Positions 41,486 to 49,871 of a DNA stretch of 64,000 nucleotides are shown here, piece by piece. The notes under the pieces are model-generated. The model was not told where the DNA came from, did no database searches, and worked only from the letters and a program-made list of their open reading frames with translations. Positions within the stretch are counted from its first letter, which is position 1. Every line of letters begins with the position of its first letter. The DNA comes from Motiliproteus sp965230735 (GTDB lineage Bacteria; Pseudomonadota; Gammaproteobacteria; Pseudomonadales; Balneatricaceae): positions 3,782,001 through 3,846,000 of the forward strand of contig NZ_OZ246016.1 of NCBI RefSeq assembly GCF_965230735.1. Reading direction: 5' to 3'. Both the position numbers and the translations under genes were made by a program.

Positions 41486-44400
41486 CGGATAACCTGGATA
41501 CGACGGTTTGCTGTATCAAGCTCAAGAACCGCTGAGAAGGACAACCGCTGATACTCCGTCTCCCCTACCCCAATCGCTGCAGGTAAACCAAACTCTGCGG
41601 CTCTGATGGCCATATGAGAGTTTGCACCGCCGTACATTGTTATCAACCCCGCGATATTTTGGCCGAACAGCCAATCATAGCCGGGATCGGCCTGAGGGAT
41701 CAGCGCAATTTTCCCGGCTAGGCTGCCCTCCTCGTCATATTGACCATTGAGATCGGCACACTCTGCAACGATTCTTTCCGTACCGACATAGTTGGGCTGA
41801 CTACTCGGATACATAAACACTCGAAAGTCGGTTGGATCTCTGATCAATGGCGGGACTTCTATCATTCCAGATAAATTTCGCTCGTGCCCCCCCTCCTGCG
41901 CTTGCGCTTTCAACCAAGTGCCCGTGTCTGCGCACCCCGCAGATCCACTTCTGACCGCAAAAAAACTGCACAGAGGAATCGCTGACAGCTCATCAAGGCT
42001 CAGCCCCAGCCGCCCGCCGTACAAGGACAGCTCATCGAGTGCCGCAGATACGTTTCTAGTGAAAACAAATTTGGCATACTCTCGCCCTTCGATCGCTTGG
42101 CGGATGAACTTCTCAAGTTGCTCGATATCCCCAGGCAAACCAGCTTCTGTACATGCCCGAGCAAAGGCATCACGTTGCTCTATCCAAGCGGCGGGGGGCG
42201 CCTCAACAAGCTCATGAACTCCGTCAACGACAGGGCGCAAAAAACGTTCGGGGTCAGCCGCGTAGCTAGGGGAGGTGATATCGTATGTGCCCGGTCGAAG
42301 ATGGCCATAGATCGAACAAAATTGCGACCAACTCAACTCCCCTTGCGATGTTGCCGCAGCATCATGGGTAAACTGATGTGATACGGTACGAATTGACTGC
42401 ATAAATGCATCAACAGCCGGCTGATCAATCACGCGCCGGGTCACCGCCGAGCGTAGCAGCGCTACTGCCACAAACGCATTTCGGGCTAGATGCGAGAATG
42501 CCAAGGTCCCATAGCGCTTTGCATCTTCAAGCAAAGCGGTCGCTTTCTCTAGAGGGGCAAGCTGGGAGCTCTGGAGCTTATTATATCTCGACTCCAAACG
42601 AGCGATAGATTCCAGCTCCTGGTCGTTCCGGTCCAACGCATTGATAGTAATTTTCAGCAGCGCGTTCCCAAGCAGCTCCACTTCATGCTTGGTTAATGGC
42701 CCCTCTACAATCAGCCGCTCTGCCCAGCGGCTGAAATCCAAATCATAACAAGTAGGCACGACGTCAAATTCAACCTTATCGTGCAGATGTGGATAACGCT
42801 CGAGCCAATCCAGGTAGAAGTCAACCAACCGCTTGGCAACGGCATCATCCAATTCAGCAGGGATAAAAGAATTAAAACTTGCTCGGACATCGACATAGGG
42901 ACGGCCGCAAAAGCTTGTCAGTAGCGGTTGGGGGCGCACATCCCTATAACCATACTCTGCGCGCTGAGTGGCCCATACATCATCCATAATCAAATAACGA
43001 TACAGCGAACTGGCAAGCCGTCCCGGGTTGGTACCTATGATTTCCGCAGGATTCCAATCTGGCATAAGCCCGAAAATGGCCTTTTCTCCAACCACGAATG
43101 GCGTCGGCATCTGTAGTTGTTCAAAGCGTAACTCCGCCTCTTTTATAACCGCATCAATTTCCTCGTGATCTGCAGCCCAGTTGCTGTGGTCAACGGCAAT
43201 GGGCCGAACTTGCAGTATATGTACCTTTCCACCACTACCTATGGCGAACTCAATATCCAGAGACTCAAAACCGAGCAAGTTTTCAATTTCACGGATAGCC
43301 GATAACAGGCCATGAACCAGCTCGGGAACTTTTGAAAGATCAGATCGATCTCCCCGGTGAACAAGCAGGGTCTTGTGCTCAATGCTTGCTCCGCTGGTGA
43401 TTGATTCTGTACTTTGAGTAACGTCATCATAATTAATAACAAAGTATGGAGCCCCTTGTGCCAGGGTACGAGTAAAAGCAACCCCGCTTGCCAATACTTG
43501 CTTAACCATCGGCTGAACAAGCACTTGGTTAACTGGATTATTATCGGTATATGAGCTGATAACTTTGTCAACTGCTGCACGAATGGCACTGCAATCTGAG
43601 CTGCTGACGTTTAAGATGCTTGTATACGCTCCTGCGTTAGCGCATCCGAACCCATCCTCAGACAAAGCACTGCTACGGACCACCAGGGACTTACTGGGAA
43701 ACGCCTGAGTAATCTGAGTAATAAAATGCTCACCACTCGCTTCCCACTCAGCGACACTAAAGCTGACTTGGTCTTCGATACGGCTGCATTTTACTAAGCT
43801 CTGAAGACGGTGCAGCGTCTGTGCTTTGGTACCCAACACAAAGTGAGCAAGATCTTTTGGCTCATTCAACTCAGCCCAATCACCAGCCACATCCACAAAT
43901 GCAACCTCGACTCCCTTGGTGCGTAAATATTCGACCAGCTGGGCTAAGTTACCCTGCTTCAAACGATCGCGGAGCAAAGGTTTCTCTTCATCGAGCAGCT
44001 CTACTACGTCTGCACTCAGTCGCGCCAAGCCAATAAACTCTGCATCTGCTAACAGAGGGTCTATATCGCTTCCCAGCCGGGTGACTTTCCCGTCGAAGCA
44101 TGTCACTTTCTCGCAACGCGCTAGATCTTCTTCAGTACGCCCTTGGAAGCGCTGCCGCCAAGCACTATCGACAGCAACAACCACTGCTGCATCAGAGGCC
44201 ACCATCTGCCGAACCAGTAATTCCCGATACAAAATATCTGCATATGAAATGAAATAGTCAGCATTCGGCTGTAAGGGTGTGTCCAAGAGCGAAACGGCAG
44301 CACCCGTTTCTTCCCAGTCAGGATTAATCACATAATGAAAGTCTGGATACCGTCGTGTCACTTCATCAATTTGGTATCCACCCACGAAGGTAACCGTCGG

Positions 44401-44553
44401 CTGTAAAAAAGCAACTGCCTGTAACACCCAATCAAGAACTCGACTGTTTTTAGAAGTCCCTCTAAGTGCTGTGTGCTGCTCTCCCTGTTGAGGACGTCCC
44501 GCCCCAAGCACAACAAAACTTACTCTATTACTAGCTCTATCGGGGTTATGCAT
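41482..44553 (-). CDS. Nucleotidyltransferase-like / glutamine-kinase-like fusion
   Basis: A 1023-aa protein. Residues about 11-245 form a nucleotidyltransferase-like domain related to the 40060 enzyme (VGGYQIDEV, VINPDWEETGAAVSL, SYADILYRE), but the LAAGxGTRL signature is altered to LGAGRPQQGEQHTALR. Residues about 285-452 are a PEP-synthase-type ATP-grasp domain (VVRSSALSEDG, LVQPMV, GVAFTR, ILQVRPIA). A long helical middle follows. Residues about 940-1010 are the phosphohistidine swivel domain with catalytic His980 (GGANSHMAI). No PEP/pyruvate-binding TIM barrel is present. The kinase part, about 770 residues, matches Campylobacter glutamine kinase Cj1418 in layout. Predicted reaction: ATP-dependent amide phosphorylation of glutamine. 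Confidence 0.82.
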   Translation of the reverse strand: MHNPDRASNRVSFVVLGAGRPQQGEQHTALRGTSKNSRVLDWVLQAVAFLQPTVTFVGGYQIDEVTRRYPDFHYVINPDWEETGAAVSLLDTPLQPNADYFISYADILYRELLVRQMVASDAAVVVAVDSAWRQRFQGRTEEDLARCEKVTCFDGKVTRLGSDIDPLLADAEFIGLARLSADVVELLDEEKPLLRDRLKQGNLAQLVEYLRTKGVEVAFVDVAGDWAELNEPKDLAHFVLGTKAQTLHRLQSLVKCSRIEDQVSFSVAEWEASGEHFITQITQAFPSKSLVVRSSALSEDGFGCANAGAYTSILNVSSSDCSAIRAAVDKVISSYTDNNPVNQVLVQPMVKQVLASGVAFTRTLAQGAPYFVINYDDVTQSTESITSGASIEHKTLLVHRGDRSDLSKVPELVHGLLSAIREIENLLGFESLDIEFAIGSGGKVHILQVRPIAVDHSNWAADHEEIDAVIKEAELRFEQLQMPTPFVVGEKAIFGLMPDWNPAEIIGTNPGRLASSLYRYLIMDDVWATQRAEYGYRDVRPQPLLTSFCGRPYVDVRASFNSFIPAELDDAVAKRLVDFYLDWLERYPHLHDKVEFDVVPTCYDLDFSRWAERLIVEGPLTKHEVELLGNALLKITINALDRNDQELESIARLESRYNKLQSSQLAPLEKATALLEDAKRYGTLAFSHLARNAFVAVALLRSAVTRRVIDQPAVDAFMQSIRTVSHQFTHDAAATSQGELSWSQFCSIYGHLRPGTYDITSPSYAADPERFLRPVVDGVHELVEAPPAAWIEQRDAFARACTEAGLPGDIEQLEKFIRQAIEGREYAKFVFTRNVSAALDELSLYGGRLGLSLDELSAIPLCSFFAVRSGSAGCADTGTWLKAQAQEGGHERNLSGMIEVPPLIRDPTDFRVFMYPSSQPNYVGTERIVAECADLNGQYDEEGSLAGKIALIPQADPGYDWLFGQNIAGLITMYGGANSHMAIRAAEFGLPAAIGVGETEYQRLSFSAVLELDTANRRIQVIR

Positions 44554-44594
44554 CTTCTGGCTCTAAAATAATCTATCTAATTGGCTAATGCGGC

Positions 44595-45698
44595 TTAAAA
44601 TGTCACGCTATTAATTGATTCGACCACAGTTGAAGTCTGATCAGACGTCATGATTGGCCCCATTGGCAAGCTAATAACCTCGCGATGAATACGCTCGGTA
44701 AGCGGCAATGATTGGTCGTTAAACGATGCATAAGCGCTCTGTTGATGCGGCGGTATTGGATAATGAATAAGCGTTTCAACACCCAAGTCTTTTAAATTTT
44801 GATGAAGGCGATCTCGCTCTTCACAACGCACAACAAATAAATGCCAAACATGCTGAGCGGGCAAACCCTCAGAAGGGAGGATAACCGATGGATTAGAAAT
44901 ACTATCAATATAAAATTTAGCTACCCTCTGACGATGCAATATATGCTCATCTAAATAACCTAGCTTAACCCGAAGTGCTGCAGCCTGAATTTCATCTAAG
45001 CGACTATTTACGCCTTGATAAGTATTCTCATACTTACCATGCGAACCATAGTTTCGTAAGGCATTTATGATTTCTGCTAACTCTGCGTCACTAGTGGTAA
45101 TAGCACCACCATCCCCAAGTGCCCCCAAATTTTTGCCCGGATAAAAGCTGAATCCAGCAGCATCACCCCAGGCACCAGCCTTAACGCCATTCAACTCAGC
45201 ACCATGCGCCTGAGCACAATCTTCCAACACTCTAAGTTGATACTTCTCGGCAATAGCCATGATCTTCGGCATGTCCGCAAGACGGCCATAGAGATGAACC
45301 GCTAAAATTACTTTAGTGCGCGGTGTAATGGCTGATTCGACAAGCGAAGGGTCAAGGTTATACGTCGATATATCGGGCTCGACAAAAACTGGCTTCAATC
45401 GGTTTGCGGTTATAGCCAGAACTGATGCTATATAAGTGTTTGCAGGCACAATTACCTCATCCCCCTCTTCCAGCTCTCCCTGCTCAATCCAAGCCCTCAA
45501 AACTAGGGTTAGAGCATCAAGACCATTCCCTACGCCAATACACTCGCTTGTTCCGCAATATTCAGCAAACTCTTTTTCAAATGCTGAAACTTCCTCGCCG
45601 AGGATATACCAGCCTGAATCAACAACCCGGTTAATTGCTGCAGACAGTTCATCTTTGAATTTTACGTTTACTGCTTGTAAATCAAGAAATTTTATCAC
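44595..45698 (-). CDS. fdtB: dTDP-3-amino-3,6-dideoxyhexose aminotransferase
   Basis: A 367-aa PLP enzyme of the DegT/DnrJ/EryC1/StrS family: GNGLDALTL, VIVPANTYIAS, LEDCAQAHGAE and FSFYPGKNLGALGDGGAI with the PLP Lys. The GNGLDAL and FLDLQ features are those of 3-ketosugar aminotransferases (FdtB/QdtB). It would convert dTDP-3-keto-6-deoxyhexose to the 3-amino sugar with glutamate as donor. The start is GTG, overlapping the fdtC stop by 4 nt. Confidence 0.9.
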   Translation of the reverse strand: MIKFLDLQAVNVKFKDELSAAINRVVDSGWYILGEEVSAFEKEFAEYCGTSECIGVGNGLDALTLVLRAWIEQGELEEGDEVIVPANTYIASVLAITANRLKPVFVEPDISTYNLDPSLVESAITPRTKVILAVHLYGRLADMPKIMAIAEKYQLRVLEDCAQAHGAELNGVKAGAWGDAAGFSFYPGKNLGALGDGGAITTSDAELAEIINALRNYGSHGKYENTYQGVNSRLDEIQAAALRVKLGYLDEHILHRQRVAKFYIDSISNPSVILPSEGLPAQHVWHLFVVRCEERDRLHQNLKDLGVETLIHYPIPPHQQSAYASFNDQSLPLTERIHREVISLPMGPIMTSDQTSTVVESINSVTF

Positions 45699-46159
45699 TT
45701 GCCACCTTCAAGGTATCTTACGATCTTCGCAGGATTTCCAACCACTACTGCATAATCTGGTACATCTTTTGTCACGACGGAACCGGCTCCAACCATCGCC
45801 TCTCTGCCGATAGTCACACCTGGCAATATGGTTGCGTTTGCGCCAATTGACGCTCCCTGCTTGACTAATATTTTTGCCAGTGTTTCTAGATACTGTTTAG
45901 ACCTCGGTATTTTATCATTTGTAAACGCAACGCACGGGCCTATAAAAACATCATTTTCGAGGGTTACCCCATCCCACAGATAAGCGCCTGATTTAACCGT
46001 AACGTTATCACCAATAACGACGTCATTCTCAACTAGAGTGTTTGCGCAAATATTGCAATTACTTCCAATAACAGCCCCTTCAAAAACAACTGAGAACTGC
46101 CAAATATTGGTATCAGGACCAATACTTTTAGTTTTTACGTCACTCAGCGGATGAATCAC
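45695..46159 (-). CDS. fdtC: dTDP-3-amino-3,6-dideoxyhexose N-acetyltransferase
   Basis: A 154-aa left-handed beta-helix acyltransferase with hexapeptide repeats (VIGSNCNICANTLVENDVVIGDNVTVKSG; ILPGVTIGREAMVGAGSVVTKDV) and the CVAFTNDKIPRS loop seen in QdtC/FdtC. It N-acetylates the 3-amino sugar made by the neighbouring aminotransferase. The GTG start lies directly after the fdtA stop. The order fdtA-fdtC-fdtB is compact with overlapping or adjoining ends. Confidence 0.88.
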   Translation of the reverse strand: MIHPLSDVKTKSIGPDTNIWQFSVVFEGAVIGSNCNICANTLVENDVVIGDNVTVKSGAYLWDGVTLENDVFIGPCVAFTNDKIPRSKQYLETLAKILVKQGASIGANATILPGVTIGREAMVGAGSVVTKDVPDYAVVVGNPAKIVRYLEGGK

Positions 46160-46582
46160 CTACCCCCCCTTAATCGAACGCCTTTCGCTGACATAGGTCA
46201 AAAACTCATCGTAGGAGCGAATATAATCGTTTTCATCATAATATTCGTCAGCCAAAACCATCAAAATGCAATCCTCGCTAAAATCATGCATTTCTCGCCA
46301 AACAACCCCGTCAATAACCAGGCCTTTATCTGGCTCACGGAGAACAACTTCTTCCTTACAATGCCCATCATCTAGGACAAACCTACAACTACCCCGAACA
46401 CATACCGCCACCTGCTTCAACTCAAGATGAGCATGAAATCCTCGTGACACTCCATTTCTTGTGTCGAAAATGTAATATACGCGCTTAATATCAAACGGTA
46501 TGTTTCTATGCGTCTCCAGAGCTACCAATGAGCCGCGATCATCACCTAATGATTGAAGATCTAGAATCTTAATCAAGCTCAT
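46160..46582 (-). CDS. fdtA: dTDP-4-keto-6-deoxyglucose 3,4-ketoisomerase
   Basis: A 140-aa cupin of the FdtA/QdtA/WxcM group: DDRGSLVALE, FDIKRVYYIFDT, RGFHAHLELKQVAVCVRGSCRFVLDDG with active-site His residues, and VWREMHDFSEDCILMVLADEYYDENDYIR. It isomerises the RfbB product to the 3-keto sugar. Whether the configuration at C4 is galacto (Fuc3NAc) or gluco (Qui3NAc) cannot be read with certainty from the sequence. It overlaps rfbA by 14 nt. Confidence 0.9.
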   Translation of the reverse strand: MSLIKILDLQSLGDDRGSLVALETHRNIPFDIKRVYYIFDTRNGVSRGFHAHLELKQVAVCVRGSCRFVLDDGHCKEEVVLREPDKGLVIDGVVWREMHDFSEDCILMVLADEYYDENDYIRSYDEFLTYVSERRSIKGG

Positions 46583-47450
46583 TTTTTCTCTCTTTAAGAG
46601 ATAGGAGATACTGGCCGTAGCTATTTTTACTCATGGACGCCCCAACTTCATGAATAAAACAGCCGCTCAGCCATCCATTGTTAAATGCTATCTCTTCTAA
46701 ACAAGCTATTTTAAAGCCCTGTCTCTTTTCGATCGTTTGTACAAACATACCTGCTTCGAGCAAGCTCTCATATGTCCCAGTGTCCAACCAAGCAAACCCC
46801 CTTCCCAAGAGTTCTACCTGCAAATCACCTCGTTCAAGATATGCTTGGTTAACACTGGTAATTTCCAGCTCGCCTCGCTCGGAAGGCTTGACCTGTTTAG
46901 CAATTTCAATGACGTCGTTGTCATAAAAATAGAGACCGGTCACCGCATAATTAGACTTGGGTTGGGCAGGCTTCTCCTCCAGTGATACAGCTCGCATATC
47001 GTGGTCAAATTCCACGACGCCAAAACGCTCAGGATCTTTTACTTGATATCCAAAAACCGTCGCTCCATTTTTTCGTTTAGCCGCTTCAATTAACTTGGGT
47101 GAAAAACCTTGACCATAAAAGATATTGTCGCCAAGCACCAAGCAGACCGAATCATTACCGATAAACTCTTCACCAATGATAAAGGCTTGCGCCAATCCAT
47201 CCGGGCTTGGCTGAACCGCATAGCTCAATTCGATACCAAACTGGCTGCCATCACCCAGCAACTTTTCAAAGCTGCTCAAATCGTCTGGAGTGGTGATGAT
47301 CAATACTTCCCTAATACCCGCGAGCATTAGCACGGATAGCGGATAATAGATCATCGGCTTGTCATAGATTGGCAGCAGCTGCTTGGATACGCCTTTGGTA
47401 ATCGGGTAAAGACGCGTCCCAGAACCGCCCGCTAGAATAATGCCTTTCAT
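46569..47450 (-). CDS. rfbA: Glucose-1-phosphate thymidylyltransferase
   Basis: A 293-aa RmlA enzyme: MKGIILAGGSGTRLYPITKGVSKQLLPIYDKPMIYYPL, LGDNIFYG, FGVVEFD, SLEEKP and AWLDTGTYESLLEA. It makes dTDP-glucose. The ATG at 47450 follows AAGGGGAATTAGA; the longer in-frame extension overlaps rfbB and is rejected. Together with rfbB it supplies dTDP-4-keto-6-deoxyglucose for the fdt genes. No rfbC/rfbD (rhamnose) genes are present. Confidence 0.95.
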   Translation of the reverse strand: MKGIILAGGSGTRLYPITKGVSKQLLPIYDKPMIYYPLSVLMLAGIREVLIITTPDDLSSFEKLLGDGSQFGIELSYAVQPSPDGLAQAFIIGEEFIGNDSVCLVLGDNIFYGQGFSPKLIEAAKRKNGATVFGYQVKDPERFGVVEFDHDMRAVSLEEKPAQPKSNYAVTGLYFYDNDVIEIAKQVKPSERGELEITSVNQAYLERGDLQVELLGRGFAWLDTGTYESLLEAGMFVQTIEKRQGFKIACLEEIAFNNGWLSGCFIHEVGASMSKNSYGQYLLSLKERKNELD

Positions 47451-47461
47451 TCTAATTCCCC

Positions 47462-48526
47462 TTAACTTGTCGTTCCCAAGCGTTCTCGCTGATAGCTGCC
47501 ATCCTGAACGCGCTTGCACCAACCAGCATTGCCCAGGTACCACTCCACGGTTTTGCGAATCCCCGACTCGAAGGTTTCTCTTGGTACCCAGCCCAACTCT
47601 GACGCTATCTTGCCTGCATCAATGGCATAACGCAGGTCATGGCCTGGGCGATCCTCGACATAGGTAATAAGATCCTCGTAACGTGCCACCCCTTGGGGCT
47701 TTTGCGGTGCCAGCTCTTCCAGCAGCCCACACAGGGTTCTGACGACCTCTATATTCTGTTTTTCGTTATGACCGCCAATGTTATAGGTTGCACCGATTTT
47801 CCCTTCAGTCACAACCCGATAAAGCGCTCGTGCATGATCCTCGACATAGAGCCAATCACGCACCTGGGTTCCCTCGCCATAAACTGGCAAAGGTTTACCC
47901 TCCAAGGCGTTCAGGATCATCAGCGGAATCAGTTTCTCGGGAAAATGGTAGGGGCCATAGTTATTCGAACAATTCGTCACCAATACCGGTAACCCGTACG
48001 TGCGGTGCCAGGCTCTAACTAGATGATCTGAGCTAGCCTTGCTTGCAGAGTATGGAGAGCTAGGTGCATAAGGCGTTTGTTCGGTAAACAGGTCTTCAGG
48101 TCCCTCAAGGTCACCGTATACCTCATCAGTCGATATGTGATGAAAGCGGAAGACCTCTTTTTTAGCGTCTGCTAGTGAAAGCCAATAACTACGGGCAGCT
48201 TCAAGGAGTGTATAGGTTCCCACGATATTGGTTTCGATAAACGCAGCCGGCCCATCAATAGAGCGATCGACATGAGACTCTGCCGCCAAGTGCATCACCG
48301 CATCCGGCTGATGCTGGTTAAAAACCCTTTGCAGCTCTTTGGCATCACAAATATCGACCTGTTCAAAGCTATATCGCTTGCTCTGGTCTATTTCAGCCAA
48401 GGATTCGAGGTTACCTGCATACGTTAGCTTATCAACATTAACCACCTCGTCAGCGGTATGTTGAATGATGTGGCGAATAACCGCAGAGCCTATAAAGCCG
48501 GCACCGCCTGATATGAGTAGTTTCAT
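47462..48526 (-). CDS. rfbB: dTDP-glucose 4,6-dehydratase
   Basis: A 354-aa SDR enzyme: GGAGFIGSAVIRHII (NAD site), HLAAESHVDRSIDGP, STDEVYGDLEG, YSASKASSDHLVRAW (Tyr/Lys pair) and NCSNNYGPYHFPEKLIPLMI. It converts dTDP-glucose to dTDP-4-keto-6-deoxyglucose. The ATG at 48526 overlaps the wecC TGA (TGATG); an ATG three codons earlier is possible. Confidence 0.95.
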   Translation of the reverse strand: MKLLISGGAGFIGSAVIRHIIQHTADEVVNVDKLTYAGNLESLAEIDQSKRYSFEQVDICDAKELQRVFNQHQPDAVMHLAAESHVDRSIDGPAAFIETNIVGTYTLLEAARSYWLSLADAKKEVFRFHHISTDEVYGDLEGPEDLFTEQTPYAPSSPYSASKASSDHLVRAWHRTYGLPVLVTNCSNNYGPYHFPEKLIPLMILNALEGKPLPVYGEGTQVRDWLYVEDHARALYRVVTEGKIGATYNIGGHNEKQNIEVVRTLCGLLEELAPQKPQGVARYEDLITYVEDRPGHDLRYAIDAGKIASELGWVPRETFESGIRKTVEWYLGNAGWCKRVQDGSYQRERLGTTS

Positions 48527-49791
48527 CAGTGCCATACCCCGCGGGTATCAATCACCGCTTTATCTGCCAAATTTGAGAGCTCAATGTCCTTAAAGGAGCG
48601 ATGATCCACCAGCAATACCACGATATTAGCTTGCTCAAGCGCATCGTCTGCATTCACAAATTGAGCATTCCCTTCAAGAGAGCGCGGGATGCGATTTATG
48701 TTGGGCTCTACCACCAAGCATTGGTTAGAGAACAGATTTACCAACTGTTTTGTAATTTGCAGTGCAGGACTTTCACGCAAATCATCAATATCAGCTTTGA
48801 AGGCCAGTCCCAGACAAGCGATGGAAACATCCTGTGCTGTTTTAGTAGGATTGGAAATCAGCCAGTCAGCCACCGCTGCTTTCACCTTCTCAATCACCCA
48901 CTCCGGCTTACCATCATTGATCTCGCGCGCCGCGCGAATCAATTTTGCTTCTTCAGGCGCGGAGCTGACAATGAACCAAGGATCCACAGCAATACAGTGT
49001 CCACCGACCCCCGGGCCCGGCTGCAAGATATTGACCCTAGGGTGGCGGTTAGCCAGCAAAATCAACTCCCAAACATTGATATCCAGCTTGTCGCAGATGA
49101 TGGACAGCTCATTGGCAAAGGCGATTCCCACATCCCGGGAAGCATTCTCCGTCAGTTTGGCCATCTCGGCAGTACGTGCGTTAGTCACCACGCACTCGCC
49201 AGTCACGAAAGTCTTATACAGTTCTACACTACGCTCGGAGCATTGTGCGGTCATACCACCAATCACTCGATCATTGACAACCAATTCGCGCACCACATGG
49301 CCGGGCAGCACACGTTCTGGACAGTAAGCGACATTGATATCTGCAGCTTCACCAGCTTGCTGTGGAAAGCTCAGATCAGATCGCGTTTCGGCCAACCAGG
49401 CAGCCAGTTGCTCGGTCGCACCCACTGGCGAAGTTGATTCCAAGATCACTAGGTCACCTTTTTTCAACACCGGTGCGATCAACTTAGCCGCCGCTTCGAT
49501 ATATTTAAGGTCGGGATGGTGATCATCTTTAAAAGGTGTCGGTACTGCGATTAAGAATGCATCCGCCGGCGCCGGTGTTAAGCTCGCACGAAGATAACCT
49601 TCGGTTACTGCAGCACTCACGATCATATCCAGCTCAGGCTCAACAATATGAATCTCGCCACGATTAATCGTATCCACAGCCACCTGATTTACATCGACAC
49701 CGATAACGCGCTTTTTACGTGATGCAAACATAGCGGCGGTAGGCAGTCCTATATAGCCCAAGCCAATCACTGAAACCGTTTCAAAAGACAT
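48526..49791 (-). CDS. wecC: UDP-N-acetyl-D-mannosamine dehydrogenase
   Basis: A 421-aa nucleotide-sugar dehydrogenase: VSVIGLGYIGLPTAAMFASR (NAD site), ESTSPVGATEQLA, NVAYCPERVLPGH, KLTENASRDVGIAFANEL and the catalytic Cys in GVGGHCIAVDPWF. The ERVLPG variant is that of WecC. It oxidises UDP-ManNAc to UDP-ManNAcA. The ATG at 49791 has AGGAA 7 nt upstream. Its product is the likely substrate of the WecG-like transferase at the far end of the cluster. Confidence 0.93.
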   Translation of the reverse strand: MSFETVSVIGLGYIGLPTAAMFASRKKRVIGVDVNQVAVDTINRGEIHIVEPELDMIVSAAVTEGYLRASLTPAPADAFLIAVPTPFKDDHHPDLKYIEAAAKLIAPVLKKGDLVILESTSPVGATEQLAAWLAETRSDLSFPQQAGEAADINVAYCPERVLPGHVVRELVVNDRVIGGMTAQCSERSVELYKTFVTGECVVTNARTAEMAKLTENASRDVGIAFANELSIICDKLDINVWELILLANRHPRVNILQPGPGVGGHCIAVDPWFIVSSAPEEAKLIRAAREINDGKPEWVIEKVKAAVADWLISNPTKTAQDVSIACLGLAFKADIDDLRESPALQITKQLVNLFSNQCLVVEPNINRIPRSLEGNAQFVNADDALEQANIVVLLVDHRSFKDIELSNLADKAVIDTRGVWH

Positions 49792-49871
49792 TCTTTGTTT
49801 CCTAAACAATCACTACGTTGCTTTCATCTACTTCATCCAGATGAGAGCACTTACTTCCATCTTTTAAGAAT

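Noticed and set aside
40060..44553. Reading the cassette as phosphocholine or ordinary sugar-nucleotide synthesis
   Set aside because: No choline kinase or LicD-type transferase is present, and neither the glutamine-kinase-like fusion nor the C26 hydrolase is explained by a phosphocholine route.
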